From assembly GCF_010747475.1 (NCBI RefSeq), contig NZ_VSLZ01000001.1, positions 558,001 through 622,000 of the forward strand: 64,000 nt of DNA, in the 5' to 3' direction. The stretch is from Halorussus sp. MSC15.2 (GTDB taxonomy: Archaea > Halobacteriota > Halobacteria > Halobacteriales > Haladaptataceae). The translations under genes and the position numbers were made by a program. How positions within the stretch are numbered: position 1 is the first letter of the stretch; each line of letters opens with the position of its first letter. Positions 37,595 through 45,774 of this stretch are shown here, one piece after another. Under the pieces are notes generated by a model that was given only the letters and a program-made list of their open reading frames with translations, was not told the origin of the DNA and did not search any database.

Positions 37595-38641
37595 ATGAAG
37601 GCTGTCCAGTTCAGCGAACACGGGGACCGTGACGTCATCGAGTACGACGAGTTTCCGGACCCGACGCCGGACCGCGACGAGGTACTAGTGGACGTGAAGG
37701 CGGGCGCGCTCAATCACCTCGACGTGTGGACGCGCAAGGGCCTGCCCGGATTGGACCTCGACATGCCCCACGTCCCGGGGAGCGACGCGGCGGGCGTCGT
37801 CCTCGAAGTCGGCGAGAACGTGACTCGGTTCGAACCGGGCGACCGCGTTGCGGTCTCGGCGGGCGTCTACTGCGGCAAGTGCGAGTTCTGCCGCGACGGC
37901 GAGTACTCGATGTGCGTGAACTACCACATCATCGGCGAACACGTCCGGGGCGTCCACGGCGAGCGCGCCGCGGTTCCCGAGGACAACCTCGTGGAAGTCC
38001 CCACGGGCGTCGAGTGGGAGACCGCCGCGGCCGCGCCGCTGGTCTTCCAGACCGCGTGGCGGATGCTCCTCAATCGCGGCGACCTCGACGCGGGCGAGAA
38101 GGTGCTGGTCCTCGGCGCGTCGGGCGGCGTCGGCCACGCCGCGGTCCAGATAGCCGACTACGCCGGGGCCGAGGTGTACGCCACCGCCTCCTCCGACGAG
38201 AAACTGGCGTACGCCGAGGAGGTCGGCGCGGACTACACCATCAACTACGACGAGAACGACTTCGCCGCCGAAATCCGGGAGCTGACCGGCAAGCGCGGCG
38301 TGGACATGGTCGTGGACCACGTCGGCGCGGCGACCTACCCCGACTCCATCAAGAGTCTCGCCAAGGGCGGGCGCGTCGTCACCTGCGGCGCGACCACCGG
38401 ACCGAACCCCGGCGCGAGCCTGAACCGCATCTTCTGGAATCAGCTCTCGGTCATCGGTTCGACCATGGCGAACCCCGGCGAGGTGGACGACGTCCTCGAA
38501 CTCGTCTGGGACGGCACCTTCGAGCCGCGAATCCGGGAGACCCTGCCGATGAGCGAGACGGCCAGCGCCCACGAACTGCTCGAAGACCGCGAGGGCTTCG
38601 GCAAGGTCGTCGTCGTGCCCGACAGCGAGTACGACGGATGA
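37595..38641 (+). CDS. Zinc-binding alcohol dehydrogenase-family oxidoreductase
   Basis: A 348-residue medium-chain dehydrogenase/reductase. The N-terminal GroES-like domain has GALNHLDVWTRKG and the structural zinc cluster CGKCEFCRDGEYSMC (about residues 92-106). The Rossmann part has VLVLGASGGVGHAAVQIA and NAD(P)-binding downstream segments. At the position of the usual catalytic Cys or His ligand (GALNHLDV) there is an asparagine and no cysteine, so it may act as a quinone-reductase-like enzyme with only structural zinc. It overlaps a small membrane protein gene by four bases. Confidence 0.9.
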   Translation: MKAVQFSEHGDRDVIEYDEFPDPTPDRDEVLVDVKAGALNHLDVWTRKGLPGLDLDMPHVPGSDAAGVVLEVGENVTRFEPGDRVAVSAGVYCGKCEFCRDGEYSMCVNYHIIGEHVRGVHGERAAVPEDNLVEVPTGVEWETAAAAPLVFQTAWRMLLNRGDLDAGEKVLVLGASGGVGHAAVQIADYAGAEVYATASSDEKLAYAEEVGADYTINYDENDFAAEIRELTGKRGVDMVVDHVGAATYPDSIKSLAKGGRVVTCGATTGPNPGASLNRIFWNQLSVIGSTMANPGEVDDVLELVWDGTFEPRIRETLPMSETASAHELLEDREGFGKVVVVPDSEYDG

Positions 38642-38940
38642 CCGAGGACACCTACACGCACCGACCCGGTGACGTGGACGAGGGCCGCGGCGGCCGCGAG
38701 ACCGACGAGGAGACCGACCTCTCGGACCCCGCCGCGCCGGTCGAGCGCGGACGCGAGGAGTGGGACTGGCGCGGTTGGGTGCTGGTCGGCGTCATTATCG
38801 TCTGCTTTCTGGTGATTCCTGCGACGATTCTGTTCCTGCCGCCGGTCCGCCCGTACAAGTTTGCCTACCTCGTCCTGCCGATGATTCCGGCGGTTCTGCT
38901 CGGCGCGACCGCGGTCTGGTCGGCCCAGCGGAGCGACTGA
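38638..38940 (+). CDS. Small two-helix membrane protein
   Basis: A 100-residue protein whose ATG overlaps the stop of the dehydrogenase gene (ATGA). The first 40 residues are acidic and polar. Two helices follow, WRGWVLVGVIIVCFLVIPATILF and FAYLVLPMIPAVLLGATAVW, with a PPVRPYK turn between them. I recognise no family. Translational coupling suggests it is made together with the oxidoreductase. Confidence 0.75.
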   Translation: MTEDTYTHRPGDVDEGRGGRETDEETDLSDPAAPVERGREEWDWRGWVLVGVIIVCFLVIPATILFLPPVRPYKFAYLVLPMIPAVLLGATAVWSAQRSD

Positions 38941-38971
38941 GCGCTCTCGCTTTTCTCGCCCGACCCCGGAT

Positions 38972-38988
38972 TCTATATATCGATATTT
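38972..38988 (+). promoter_or_regulatory. Orphan TATA-type element between convergent genes
   Basis: tctatatatcgatattt is a strong TATA-like sequence in a gap between convergent genes, where neither neighbour needs a promoter. On the + strand it would start a transcript near 39004 that runs antisense into the 3' end of the JAMM gene; a 110-codon frame from the ATG at 39020 exists there but is not protein-like. Confidence 0.4.
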
Positions 38989-39105
38989 GCTGTATCCATT
39001 CGCATCGAAGAACACAGCAATGCGCTACAGAGGGGTTCATCCGCGTCCGGTAGCTTCCGGTTACGAGTCCAATTTCACCGCGGAGCAGGAGAAGAGACGG
39101 AAGTC

Positions 39106-39557
39106 CTACGACTCCGCACCTTCCACGCGCACCGACTCCGCGACGAACTCCTCGCCGGTCCAGCGCCACGACCCGACGGACACCCCCGCGTCTTCTCCCA
39201 GCGAGACGATGACGTACGACGGCCGGGCCACGTCGCCTGCGCGGCGTCGGTGGCGCTCGGCCGCGCCGGACCCCGCGGATGCGAGTGGTAGAACCCCACT
39301 ACTTCCCGGCCCGCGTCCTCGATTTCCTCCATCAGCGCCAACTGCTCTCTAGGGCCGATTTCGTATCGCGTCCGGGGCGTCTCCGCGACGTTCTCGGCCG
39401 GATGACGGGCCTCGACGCGGTGGTCGCCCTCGTCCCACGTCCCCGCGAGGATTCCGCAGACCTCCTCGGGCGCGCCATCGCGGGCGTGTGCGAGAATTTC
39501 CTCGCGGACGGACCGGGGGACGACGACGGTCGGGGAGTCGGTATCGTCTGTCGGCAC
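39106..39557 (-). pseudogene. JAMM/MPN metalloprotease (desampylase-like), interrupted by a frameshift
   Basis: A protein of about 150 residues from the GTG at 39557. It has the full JAMM zinc site: Glu32 in EEVCGILAG and HSHP-x6-SATD (His91, His93, Ser101, Asp104). This is the type of the Haloferax HvJAMM1 protease, which removes SAMP tags from proteins; SAMP1 is encoded at 21938. After AQATWPG, at about 39217-39224, the frame is lost. The true continuation, SYVIVSLGEDAGVSVGSW through VEGAES, is in the next frame and stops at 39106. One missing base in a GGCCG context accounts for it, so a sequencing error is possible. Confidence 0.85.
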
Positions 39558-39661
39558 GGGTGTTCTGGCCGTTCGGTTCGTGCCTCGACGAGATAAGTGC
39601 TGGTTCCGAGCGGAAATCACACTCCGAGAGTGGTCGGACTCTGCACGTCTCCCCGACGCTC

Positions 39662-40666
39662 TTAATCGGCGTCGAGTCGGTCGTCCTGGTCCACCTCGCG
39701 GAGGACGAACGGCCCGATAGCCAGCGTCCGCTTCGCCACCGTGGCGATGCGGAGGATGTACGACAGCAGTAGCATGAACGGGACGGCCGAGACGGTGACG
39801 GCGAGACTGGTCAGCAACACGTCGTTGCTCACGCCGAGCGTCGCGCCCGGGACCGCTCTGGCGTCGTAGTAGATAATCATCGACGAGGCCACGACCAGCG
39901 CCGGGACCGCCGAGTAGAGCATCCCCCGCGAGAGGTCCACGAGTTCCCACTGGAAGTAGAGCGTCTTGAAGTGTTCGCGTGCGGGAGCGAAGAACCGCAG
40001 GACCTCTTCGAGGTCCTCGAAGGAGGCCTCGGCGTCGTCGGTCAGCGAGTCGGCGTGGCGGTTGCGGAGGCTCCGCGTGCGGAATATCTTCCACGAGTAG
40101 TTGAAGTCCAGCACCGCCGACAGCACGTCGTAGCTCCCGAACTCGGCGTCGGCCAGTCGGTCGCTGACGGCGTCGGCGTTCGTCTGGAGTTCGCCCACGA
40201 ACTCCGCGGTCTGGTCCCGCAGGTCCGCGTCGGGACTGTCGGCGACGTCGTCTCGGAGGGCCGTGGCGCGCGACCGAGTCTCTTCGACCAATCGCTTCAT
40301 GAACGCCGAGGGTTCGGGCGGCGTCACGGGCGCGTCGAGAACGTCCTCCACGTCCTCTCGGAACTCCATCGCGCCCTGCATCCGGTTTCGCTGGTCGCCG
40401 ACCGGACCGAGTTCCTGCGAGAGGACCAACTGGTTCAGCGTCACGACGAGCGTCACTCCCGTCACGATGGCGGTGACGTACGCCTGAAACAGCGTCTCGG
40501 TGGGGTCGGAGACTGCCACCGACCGCTGGAGCGGCGAGGGGTCGAGGACGCCGAGCGCGACCAGCGCGAGGAACAGTCCCGCGAGCAGCACACCGGCGAC
40601 GCTCCACCGATTGGCCTCCAACAGTAGCCAGAGTTTCACTCTGCTCTCGTCGGCCCGCTCGCGCAT
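39662..40666 (-). CDS. Membrane protein of an unnamed haloarchaeal family (copy 2)
   Basis: About 334 residues from the ATG at 40666; a GTG at 40729 would add 21 residues and is possible. The layout mirrors the protein at 22341: two N-terminal helices (SVAGVLLAGLFLALVALGV and the region of YVTAIVTGVTLVVTLNQLVL), a soluble helical middle, then two C-terminal helices. The two share matching blocks such as DAEFGSYDVLSAVLDFNYSW and FFAPAREHFKTLYFQWELVDLS. No catalytic motif. It is divergent from a secreted protease gene. Confidence 0.82.
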   Translation of the reverse strand: MRERADESRVKLWLLLEANRWSVAGVLLAGLFLALVALGVLDPSPLQRSVAVSDPTETLFQAYVTAIVTGVTLVVTLNQLVLSQELGPVGDQRNRMQGAMEFREDVEDVLDAPVTPPEPSAFMKRLVEETRSRATALRDDVADSPDADLRDQTAEFVGELQTNADAVSDRLADAEFGSYDVLSAVLDFNYSWKIFRTRSLRNRHADSLTDDAEASFEDLEEVLRFFAPAREHFKTLYFQWELVDLSRGMLYSAVPALVVASSMIIYYDARAVPGATLGVSNDVLLTSLAVTVSAVPFMLLLSYILRIATVAKRTLAIGPFVLREVDQDDRLDAD

Positions 40667-40892
40667 CGTGTCGTTCGGTTGCGGGTCGTTGCTCGACCCG
40701 TCAGTCCTCGTCGCGTCGCGTTCCGTCACGCTATCGCCCGACCCGTCCGTTCTCGATTCACTACCGGACTCGCCGCGCGCCCCCGACCTGCCGTCGCCCC
40801 GGACCGTCCGCTGGCGGACATGTGCGCTCGGATACGAGAGGACGACGGAAATACCCGCGGGCCTTTTGCCGTCTCGGCACGTGCGTGGGTGC

Positions 40893-42260
40893 ATGGCAGG
40901 GGGAGTCCGGGCGGCCCTCGCGCTGGCGGTCCTGCTCGCGCTCGCGGGCGCGACCCCGGCGGCGGCCGACCAGACCTCGGGAGTGGAGGGCGCGGGAATC
41001 GCATCGGACCGGGTCGGGCCGCCCGGCGAACGGGCGGCGGACGGACGCCTGACAGACGACGAGTCGAGCGACGCGACAGTCGAAATCGAGACGGAGGGGT
41101 TCACCCCGGACTACGACCCGTCGGCGGTGTTGAACCGGGTCGAGCGACTCCGCGGTCTCGACGCGACGCAGGGAATCACGCTCCACGAGTACGACCCCGA
41201 GAACGGCGAACGGTACGACATGCGCGACACGTTCGGGTCCATTCGACCCGTCGGAGCCAAGGCGCTCCAGTTGTACTCGAACGCGTCCACCGAGCGACGG
41301 ACTCCCCTCGGCTACACGGTCCAACGGGAGGCCGCCGTCCACATCTACCTGCTGAACGACTCGCAGTTGACCGAGTACGGTCTCACGCAGGACGTGGTGC
41401 TGGCCCACGAGTTCGTCCACGCGCTCCAGTTCCAGCACGAACTGCTGACGCCCTCGCGCTCGCAGTTCCGTGCGCAGTTCCCCCGCTGGACGACCGACTC
41501 CCGGCTCGTCACCACCGCGATGGTCGAGGGCGACGCCATGTGGGTGACCGAGCAGTACGTCCGGCGGTACGGCGGGGGCAACTATTCGGTCGCGGACTAC
41601 AACCGGACGCTGGACCGGGCGGCGTGGCCTCACAGCGTCGCTGGGACGCCCTACTACTACGGCTACGAGTTCTACGAGCGGACCGGTAGCTCCCCTGCGG
41701 TCCGGTCGGCGGCCATCGAGCGCCCGCCCGACTCGACGGCCGAACTGCTCCACCCGACCGACCGAGACGAGCGCGCGCCGCTTCCCGAGGCTCCGGAGAT
41801 TCCCGAGTCCGAGAAGTTGACCCAGTACCACACCGACACCGTCGGCGAACTGGTCGTGCGCCACTCGCTCCGGATGAACGGTCTGGCGTTCGACCGGGCG
41901 GCCCGCGTCGCCGACGGGTGGGCCAACGACCGGATGTACTACTACGCCGCCGCGGGTGCGGCGGGACCGGCGACCCACTGGGTGACGGTCTGGGAGAGCG
42001 AGCGCGAGGCCGGCGAGTTCGCCGACGCGTGGCGCGCGATGCTGGACGAACGTGGCGCGCGCTCGGCGGGTGAGACGCTGTTCGTCCCGGCCAGCGACCA
42101 CGCGCCCGGCGTCCACTACGTGGTCGAGCGCGACGGCGCGACGGTCAGAATCACGGCGGCCGGTCGGGCCGACACCGCCGAACGCCTCGCCGATGGGGCG
42201 ACCGAGACGGGCGAGGATGGCGAGTACGAGAACGAGGAGGACGGAGACGACCGAGCGTAG
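40893..42260 (+). CDS. Secreted zinc metallopeptidase (HExxH type)
   Basis: A 455-residue exported protein from the ATG at 40893. The signal peptide is AALALAVLLALAGATPAAA, about residues 7-25. The zinc site is HEFVH at residues 172-176, with a likely third ligand Glu212 in MVEGDAMWVTE. There are several N-x-S/T sites. The C-terminal part includes VTVWESEREAGEFADAWRAML and an acidic tail. The overall pattern suggests a surface or extracellular protease of a haloarchaeal family; substrate unknown. It ends five bases from the convergent pspA stop. Confidence 0.85.
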   Translation: MAGGVRAALALAVLLALAGATPAAADQTSGVEGAGIASDRVGPPGERAADGRLTDDESSDATVEIETEGFTPDYDPSAVLNRVERLRGLDATQGITLHEYDPENGERYDMRDTFGSIRPVGAKALQLYSNASTERRTPLGYTVQREAAVHIYLLNDSQLTEYGLTQDVVLAHEFVHALQFQHELLTPSRSQFRAQFPRWTTDSRLVTTAMVEGDAMWVTEQYVRRYGGGNYSVADYNRTLDRAAWPHSVAGTPYYYGYEFYERTGSSPAVRSAAIERPPDSTAELLHPTDRDERAPLPEAPEIPESEKLTQYHTDTVGELVVRHSLRMNGLAFDRAARVADGWANDRMYYYAAAGAAGPATHWVTVWESEREAGEFADAWRAMLDERGARSAGETLFVPASDHAPGVHYVVERDGATVRITAAGRADTAERLADGATETGEDGEYENEEDGDDRA

Positions 42261-42265
42261 CGGCG

Positions 42266-43081
42266 TTAGGTGTCCTCGTCGTCCTTGATTTCCTCTAACT
42301 CGGCTTCGATGTCCTCGTCCGCGCTCTCGGTTTCGACTTCCGTCTCCACGTCGGCGGTGTCGGCGTCGGCAGTGTCGGTCGAACCCTTGCCCATCTCGGT
42401 TTTGAGCGTTTCGAGTTCGGCGTCCACCTCTCCCGAAGTACGGACCTCTTCCAGTTCGCGGTCGAGCGAGTCCTTGTCCGAGAGCGCGTCCTCGAAGACG
42501 CCCGACTCCTGCAACTCGTCCATCGCCTCCGACCGGGCCTCCATGTCCTCGGTGCGTTCCTCGGCGCGTTCGATGGCGCGACCCACGTCCTCCATCTCGT
42601 CGCCCGCGCCGGTCATGGCCTCCGAGACGCGAGTCTGGGCCTCGGCGGCCTCGTAGCGCGCCTTCATGCTCTCCTTCTTGGTGCGGAACTCCTCGATGCG
42701 GTTCTGGAGTTGGTCTTTCTTCTCGACGAGGTTGTCCTGCGTGTTCTGGAGGCTGGCTATCTGACCTTCGAGGTCCTCTATCTGGTTCATCTTCTGCTTC
42801 TTCTTCTCCAGCGCGCGCCGGGCGAGGTCCTCGCGGTCCTGATTCACGGCCTCGCGGGCCTGCTCGTTGTGTTTCTCGACGTTCTCTTCGAGTCGGCGCT
42901 TCTGCATCTCCAAGCGCTTCTTCTGGGTGGTCAGGTCCGCGATACCCTGTTTGACCTCCTGCAACTCGTCGCGCATCTGTTCGTAGGAGTAATCGAGCGT
43001 CTCGGAGGGGTCCTCGGCCCGATTGAGCGCGGCGTTTATCTTCGACCGAACGACGTACGACAGGCGTGAAAGCACTCCCAT
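42266..43081 (-). CDS. pspA: PspA/IM30 family membrane-stress protein
   Basis: A 271-residue, almost wholly alpha-helical protein. It starts MGVLSRLSYVVRSKINAALNRAEDPSETLDY, the classic PspA N-terminus, followed by a coiled coil through residue 210 and an acidic tail (about residues 225-271). PspA proteins bind the inner face of the membrane and protect it under stress. In haloarchaea they respond to salt and other stresses. The gene has its own leaderless promoter. Confidence 0.92.
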   Translation of the reverse strand: MGVLSRLSYVVRSKINAALNRAEDPSETLDYSYEQMRDELQEVKQGIADLTTQKKRLEMQKRRLEENVEKHNEQAREAVNQDREDLARRALEKKKQKMNQIEDLEGQIASLQNTQDNLVEKKDQLQNRIEEFRTKKESMKARYEAAEAQTRVSEAMTGAGDEMEDVGRAIERAEERTEDMEARSEAMDELQESGVFEDALSDKDSLDRELEEVRTSGEVDAELETLKTEMGKGSTDTADADTADVETEVETESADEDIEAELEEIKDDEDT

Positions 43082-43106
43082 ACAACCCTCTTTCGTGACC
43101 TGACCC

Positions 43107-43113
43107 TTAAAAT
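43107..43113 (-). promoter_or_regulatory. Promoter of pspA
   Basis: attttaa on the minus strand, centred about 29 bases before the ATG at 43081. Confidence 0.6.
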
Positions 43114-43171
43114 CCTCACCTCCCCAACAGTCGTCTGACGGACGCGTGCCGTTTTCCGCCGACCGAAGCGC

Positions 43172-43197
43172 CGAGCGTTCGCCGCCGCGAACGCTCG
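43172..43197. repeat. Ten-base inverted repeat in an intergenic region
   Basis: cgagcgttcg / cgaacgctcg with the spacer ccgccg. It is the longest perfect hairpin I found in the intergenic regions. It lies about 90 bases upstream of the pspA start. Confidence 0.55.
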
Positions 43198-43509
43198 ACG
43201 ACGGAAACTACCGTTACGTAGCCCGTGACGCAGATTACCGGCGGACGGTCGGCGATGCAGACCACGTCGGCTGGGTGGACTGAAAGTGGCCGCCCGGTCG
43301 CGTTCTACGTGGTCGGCTCTGCGGGCCACTATTCGAGGCGAACCGGAGGTGGGCCGAGAATATCCCGCGGAACGACCGCGACCGGGCGGGGGCTTTCTAA
43401 ACGGTCACCGTTTCAGAGTCGACTGCGAGTTAGCGAACGGTCGAACCCACGACCGACCCACCGAGTCCGGAGTACAATCCTTATCAGAACTCCCGCACTA
43501 CGAACGCCC

Positions 43510-44124
43510 ATGAACTCCGAGGACCTGCCGATTCCCGGCGGCCGGGACGTGCGCGCGACCCTCGACGCCCCCGAGTCCGACGACGCCGACGCGGTAGTGG
43601 TCGCCTGTCCGCCTCACCCCCAGCACAGGGGCCACCGCGGCGACGCGCGCCTGACCGCCGTGAGCGAGTTCCTCACCGACCGCGGCGTCGCCTGCCTCCG
43701 TTTCGACTACGGCGACTGGGACGAGGGGTACGGCGAGCGAGAGGACGCCCGCAACGCGCTCCGGTGGGCGCGCGACCGCTACGACCGCGTCGGCGTCTTC
43801 GGATTCAGTTTCGGCGGTGCCGTCGCCGCGCTCGCGGCCGCGACGGTGGACCCCCAACCGGCGGCGGTGTCGCTGCTCGCCCCGGCGTCGCAGTTGGCCG
43901 CGGACTTGGACGTCGCGGCCGCGCTGGACGACATCGAAGCGCCGGTACAGGTCGTCTACGGGACGCGCGACGACACCGCGGACTGGCGACCGCTGGTTGA
44001 GCGCGCCGAGGCGCTGGGCCACGAGACGGTCGAGATGAGCGCGGACCACTTCTTCGTCGGCCAGCACGCGAAAGTGGCCGACGCGGTGGGCGGGTTTCTG
44101 GCCGGGGAACTCGTAGAACGATAA
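43510..44124 (+). CDS. Alpha/beta hydrolase (dienelactone hydrolase-like)
   Basis: A 204-residue protein from the ATG at 43510. The nucleophile elbow is GFSFGG with Ser100. VVACPPHPQHRGHRGD near residues 30-45 forms the oxyanion region, the acid lies in VVYGTRDDTADW and the histidine in SADHFFVG. This small serine hydrolase resembles a family of cytoplasmic esterases; the substrate is not known. A ccttatca element 27 bases upstream suggests a leaderless start. Confidence 0.88.
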   Translation: MNSEDLPIPGGRDVRATLDAPESDDADAVVVACPPHPQHRGHRGDARLTAVSEFLTDRGVACLRFDYGDWDEGYGEREDARNALRWARDRYDRVGVFGFSFGGAVAALAAATVDPQPAAVSLLAPASQLAADLDVAAALDDIEAPVQVVYGTRDDTADWRPLVERAEALGHETVEMSADHFFVGQHAKVADAVGGFLAGELVER

Positions 44125-44154
44125 GAATATCTCGGCGACGTGTCACACTCCGGT

Positions 44155-44511
44155 ATGGAACTGCTCCCGGTGGTCAATCTCGTCCTCCTCGCGTCGGGAC
44201 TCGGTTTCCTGCTCGGAATCCCGTCGGTGCGGATGGGAGGTTCGCTGAAACTGGAGGAGGAAATTGCGTATCCGTTGGTCTTCCTCGGGATGGTTCCGTT
44301 CGCCGTGGCGAACAATTACCGATGCGTTCCGAACTGCCCGACGTTCTTCGAGCAGTTCCTGTATCGGAGCGCCGCGAACGCCTGTTTTCTGCTCGCGTTC
44401 GTCCTCCAACTCCGGGCCAACGCCAAGAAGATTGGCGGTGGTCCGACCCATCCGAAGAACGAACCGTACGAGGGCGGCGGGCAGACCTATCTGTGGGACG
44501 ACGAGGAGTGA
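44155..44511 (+). CDS. Small membrane protein, function unknown
   Basis: About 118 residues from the ATG at 44155; a GTG at 44140 is possible, but the element taagaata at 44122-44129 fits a leaderless start at 44155. Three hydrophobic stretches are visible: ELLPVVNLVLLASGLGFLLG, IAYPLVFLGMVPFAV and ACFLLAFVLQL. Two cysteines in YRCVPNCPTFF lie between helices two and three. The tail is polar with GGGQTYLWDDEE. I recognise no family. Confidence 0.72.
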   Translation: MELLPVVNLVLLASGLGFLLGIPSVRMGGSLKLEEEIAYPLVFLGMVPFAVANNYRCVPNCPTFFEQFLYRSAANACFLLAFVLQLRANAKKIGGGPTHPKNEPYEGGGQTYLWDDEE

Positions 44512-44521
44512 CCGAAAGCAG

Positions 44522-45637
44522 TCAGGCGACGAGTTCGGGTCGTTCGCCGATTTCGACGGGGACGGTCGTAATCGACCCGTCGCGCCGGACGCGGACCGAC
44601 AGCGTCTCGCCGGGACTCGCGTTGAGCGCGAGATACGCGTGGAGGTCCTTCGGCGTGCGAACCGCCTCGCCGTCGATGGCGAGGAGGGCGTCGCCGCCGA
44701 CCGGGACGCGGAACCCCTCGACGCGAGTTACGCCCGTGCAGGGCCTGAGTTGCCCCTCTGCCGGAGCGCCCGACGGAACGTCGACGACCAGAACGCCCTT
44801 CGCGTTCGGGAACTCGTTCGCTCGCGCGACCAGTTCGGTCACGGTCGCGGTCTGCGCCCCGAGAAATGGGTGGTCGTACTCGCCGTCCTCGATTAGCGCC
44901 GGAACCACGCGCCGGACCAGCGACGCCGAGATGGCGAACGCGATGTTGTCGCCGCCGCCGGAGTTGACGACGCCGAGTACCCGCCCCGAGAGGTCGACCA
45001 GCGGACCGCCGGAGTTACCGGGGTTGACCGGCGCGTCGGTCTGGATGGCGTTCGGAATCTGGTAGTCGCCCGCCGGACTCGGCACCTGTCGGTCGATACC
45101 GCTGACGATGCCGGAGGTGAGCGACCCGCGGAGACCGTACGGACTCCCGACGACGGCGACCCGGGTCCCGATTGTCGGTTCGGACTGGATGAGCGAGAGC
45201 GGGTCCGTCTCGGTCGCGCTCCCGAGTTCGACGACCGCGAGGTCGCTCCGCGGGTCGCGGCCGACGACTCGCCCGATGCGGGAGGTGGTCTCGTCGAGTT
45301 GGACGCTCGCGCGGTCGGCCTCGCCGACGACGTGGTAGTTGGTGACGAAGTGAGTGTCGTCGTAGAGGAACCCCGACCCCTGCGACCCGTCGGGCGTCCG
45401 TATCAACGCGACAGCGTCGGACGTCTTCCGGTACACCCGGGTGTAGACGCTGTCCGAGTCTGCGACGGTCGAGTCCGACGCGTCGCGCGCCGGGAGGGTC
45501 GTCTCGTGGGACCGGTTCACCGGATACCGCGTCTCGTCACCGGACGGCGTGGAGTTGTTCGAGCAACCGGCGACGCTTCCCGTCGCTGCGGCCGCGAGTG
45601 CGCCGAGGAACGTCCGGCGCGTAGGCTCCGTTGGCAT
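44522..45637 (-). CDS. HtrA/DegP-like serine protease, Tat-exported lipoprotein
   Basis: A 371-residue protein starting at the ATG at 45637. The N-terminus has a twin-arginine signal ([11 protein letters not shown]) and lipobox GSVAGC with Cys25, so it should be lipid-anchored outside the membrane. The trypsin-like catalytic triad is complete: His102 in VTNYHVVG, Asp132 in RSDLAVVEL, Ser209 in [10 protein letters not shown] single C-terminal PDZ domain follows ([25 protein letters not shown]). It probably degrades or refolds misfolded surface proteins. Divergent from pyrG. Confidence 0.93.
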   Translation of the reverse strand: MPTEPTRRTFLGALAAAATGSVAGCSNNSTPSGDETRYPVNRSHETTLPARDASDSTVADSDSVYTRVYRKTSDAVALIRTPDGSQGSGFLYDDTHFVTNYHVVGEADRASVQLDETTSRIGRVVGRDPRSDLAVVELGSATETDPLSLIQSEPTIGTRVAVVGSPYGLRGSLTSGIVSGIDRQVPSPAGDYQIPNAIQTDAPVNPGNSGGPLVDLSGRVLGVVNSGGGDNIAFAISASLVRRVVPALIEDGEYDHPFLGAQTATVTELVARANEFPNAKGVLVVDVPSGAPAEGQLRPCTGVTRVEGFRVPVGGDALLAIDGEAVRTPKDLHAYLALNASPGETLSVRVRRDGSITTVPVEIGERPELVA

Positions 45638-45774
45638 TGTTTGACCGTCCCGACTATCTCGCAAAGAAGCTTGGGATACACGCGGGCGGGGTGTCTCGGT
45701 CTCCGACTGTGCTACCGCCTGACGCCCCTTGCACGCTCCGAAATCGTTTTGAACGACGCTCGCCGACACCCAGT

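Larger units (their letters stand above)
43082..43509. other. 428-base intergenic region
   Basis: It contains the pspA promoter at its left end, an inverted repeat at 43172-43197 and, near the right end, a ccttatca element at 43479-43486 centred 27 bases before the hydrolase gene. No convincing gene is present; the open frame from 43225 into the hydrolase is not protein-like. Confidence 0.5.

Noticed and set aside
39020-39352. A 110-codon protein from the orphan promoter
   Set aside because: The predicted sequence becomes Arg/Pro-rich and is antisense to the conserved JAMM gene; a non-coding transcript is the better guess.
43225-43509. N-terminal extension of the alpha/beta hydrolase
   Set aside because: The added residues are low-complexity and Arg/Ser-rich, and a TATA-like element lies 27 bases before the ATG at 43510.
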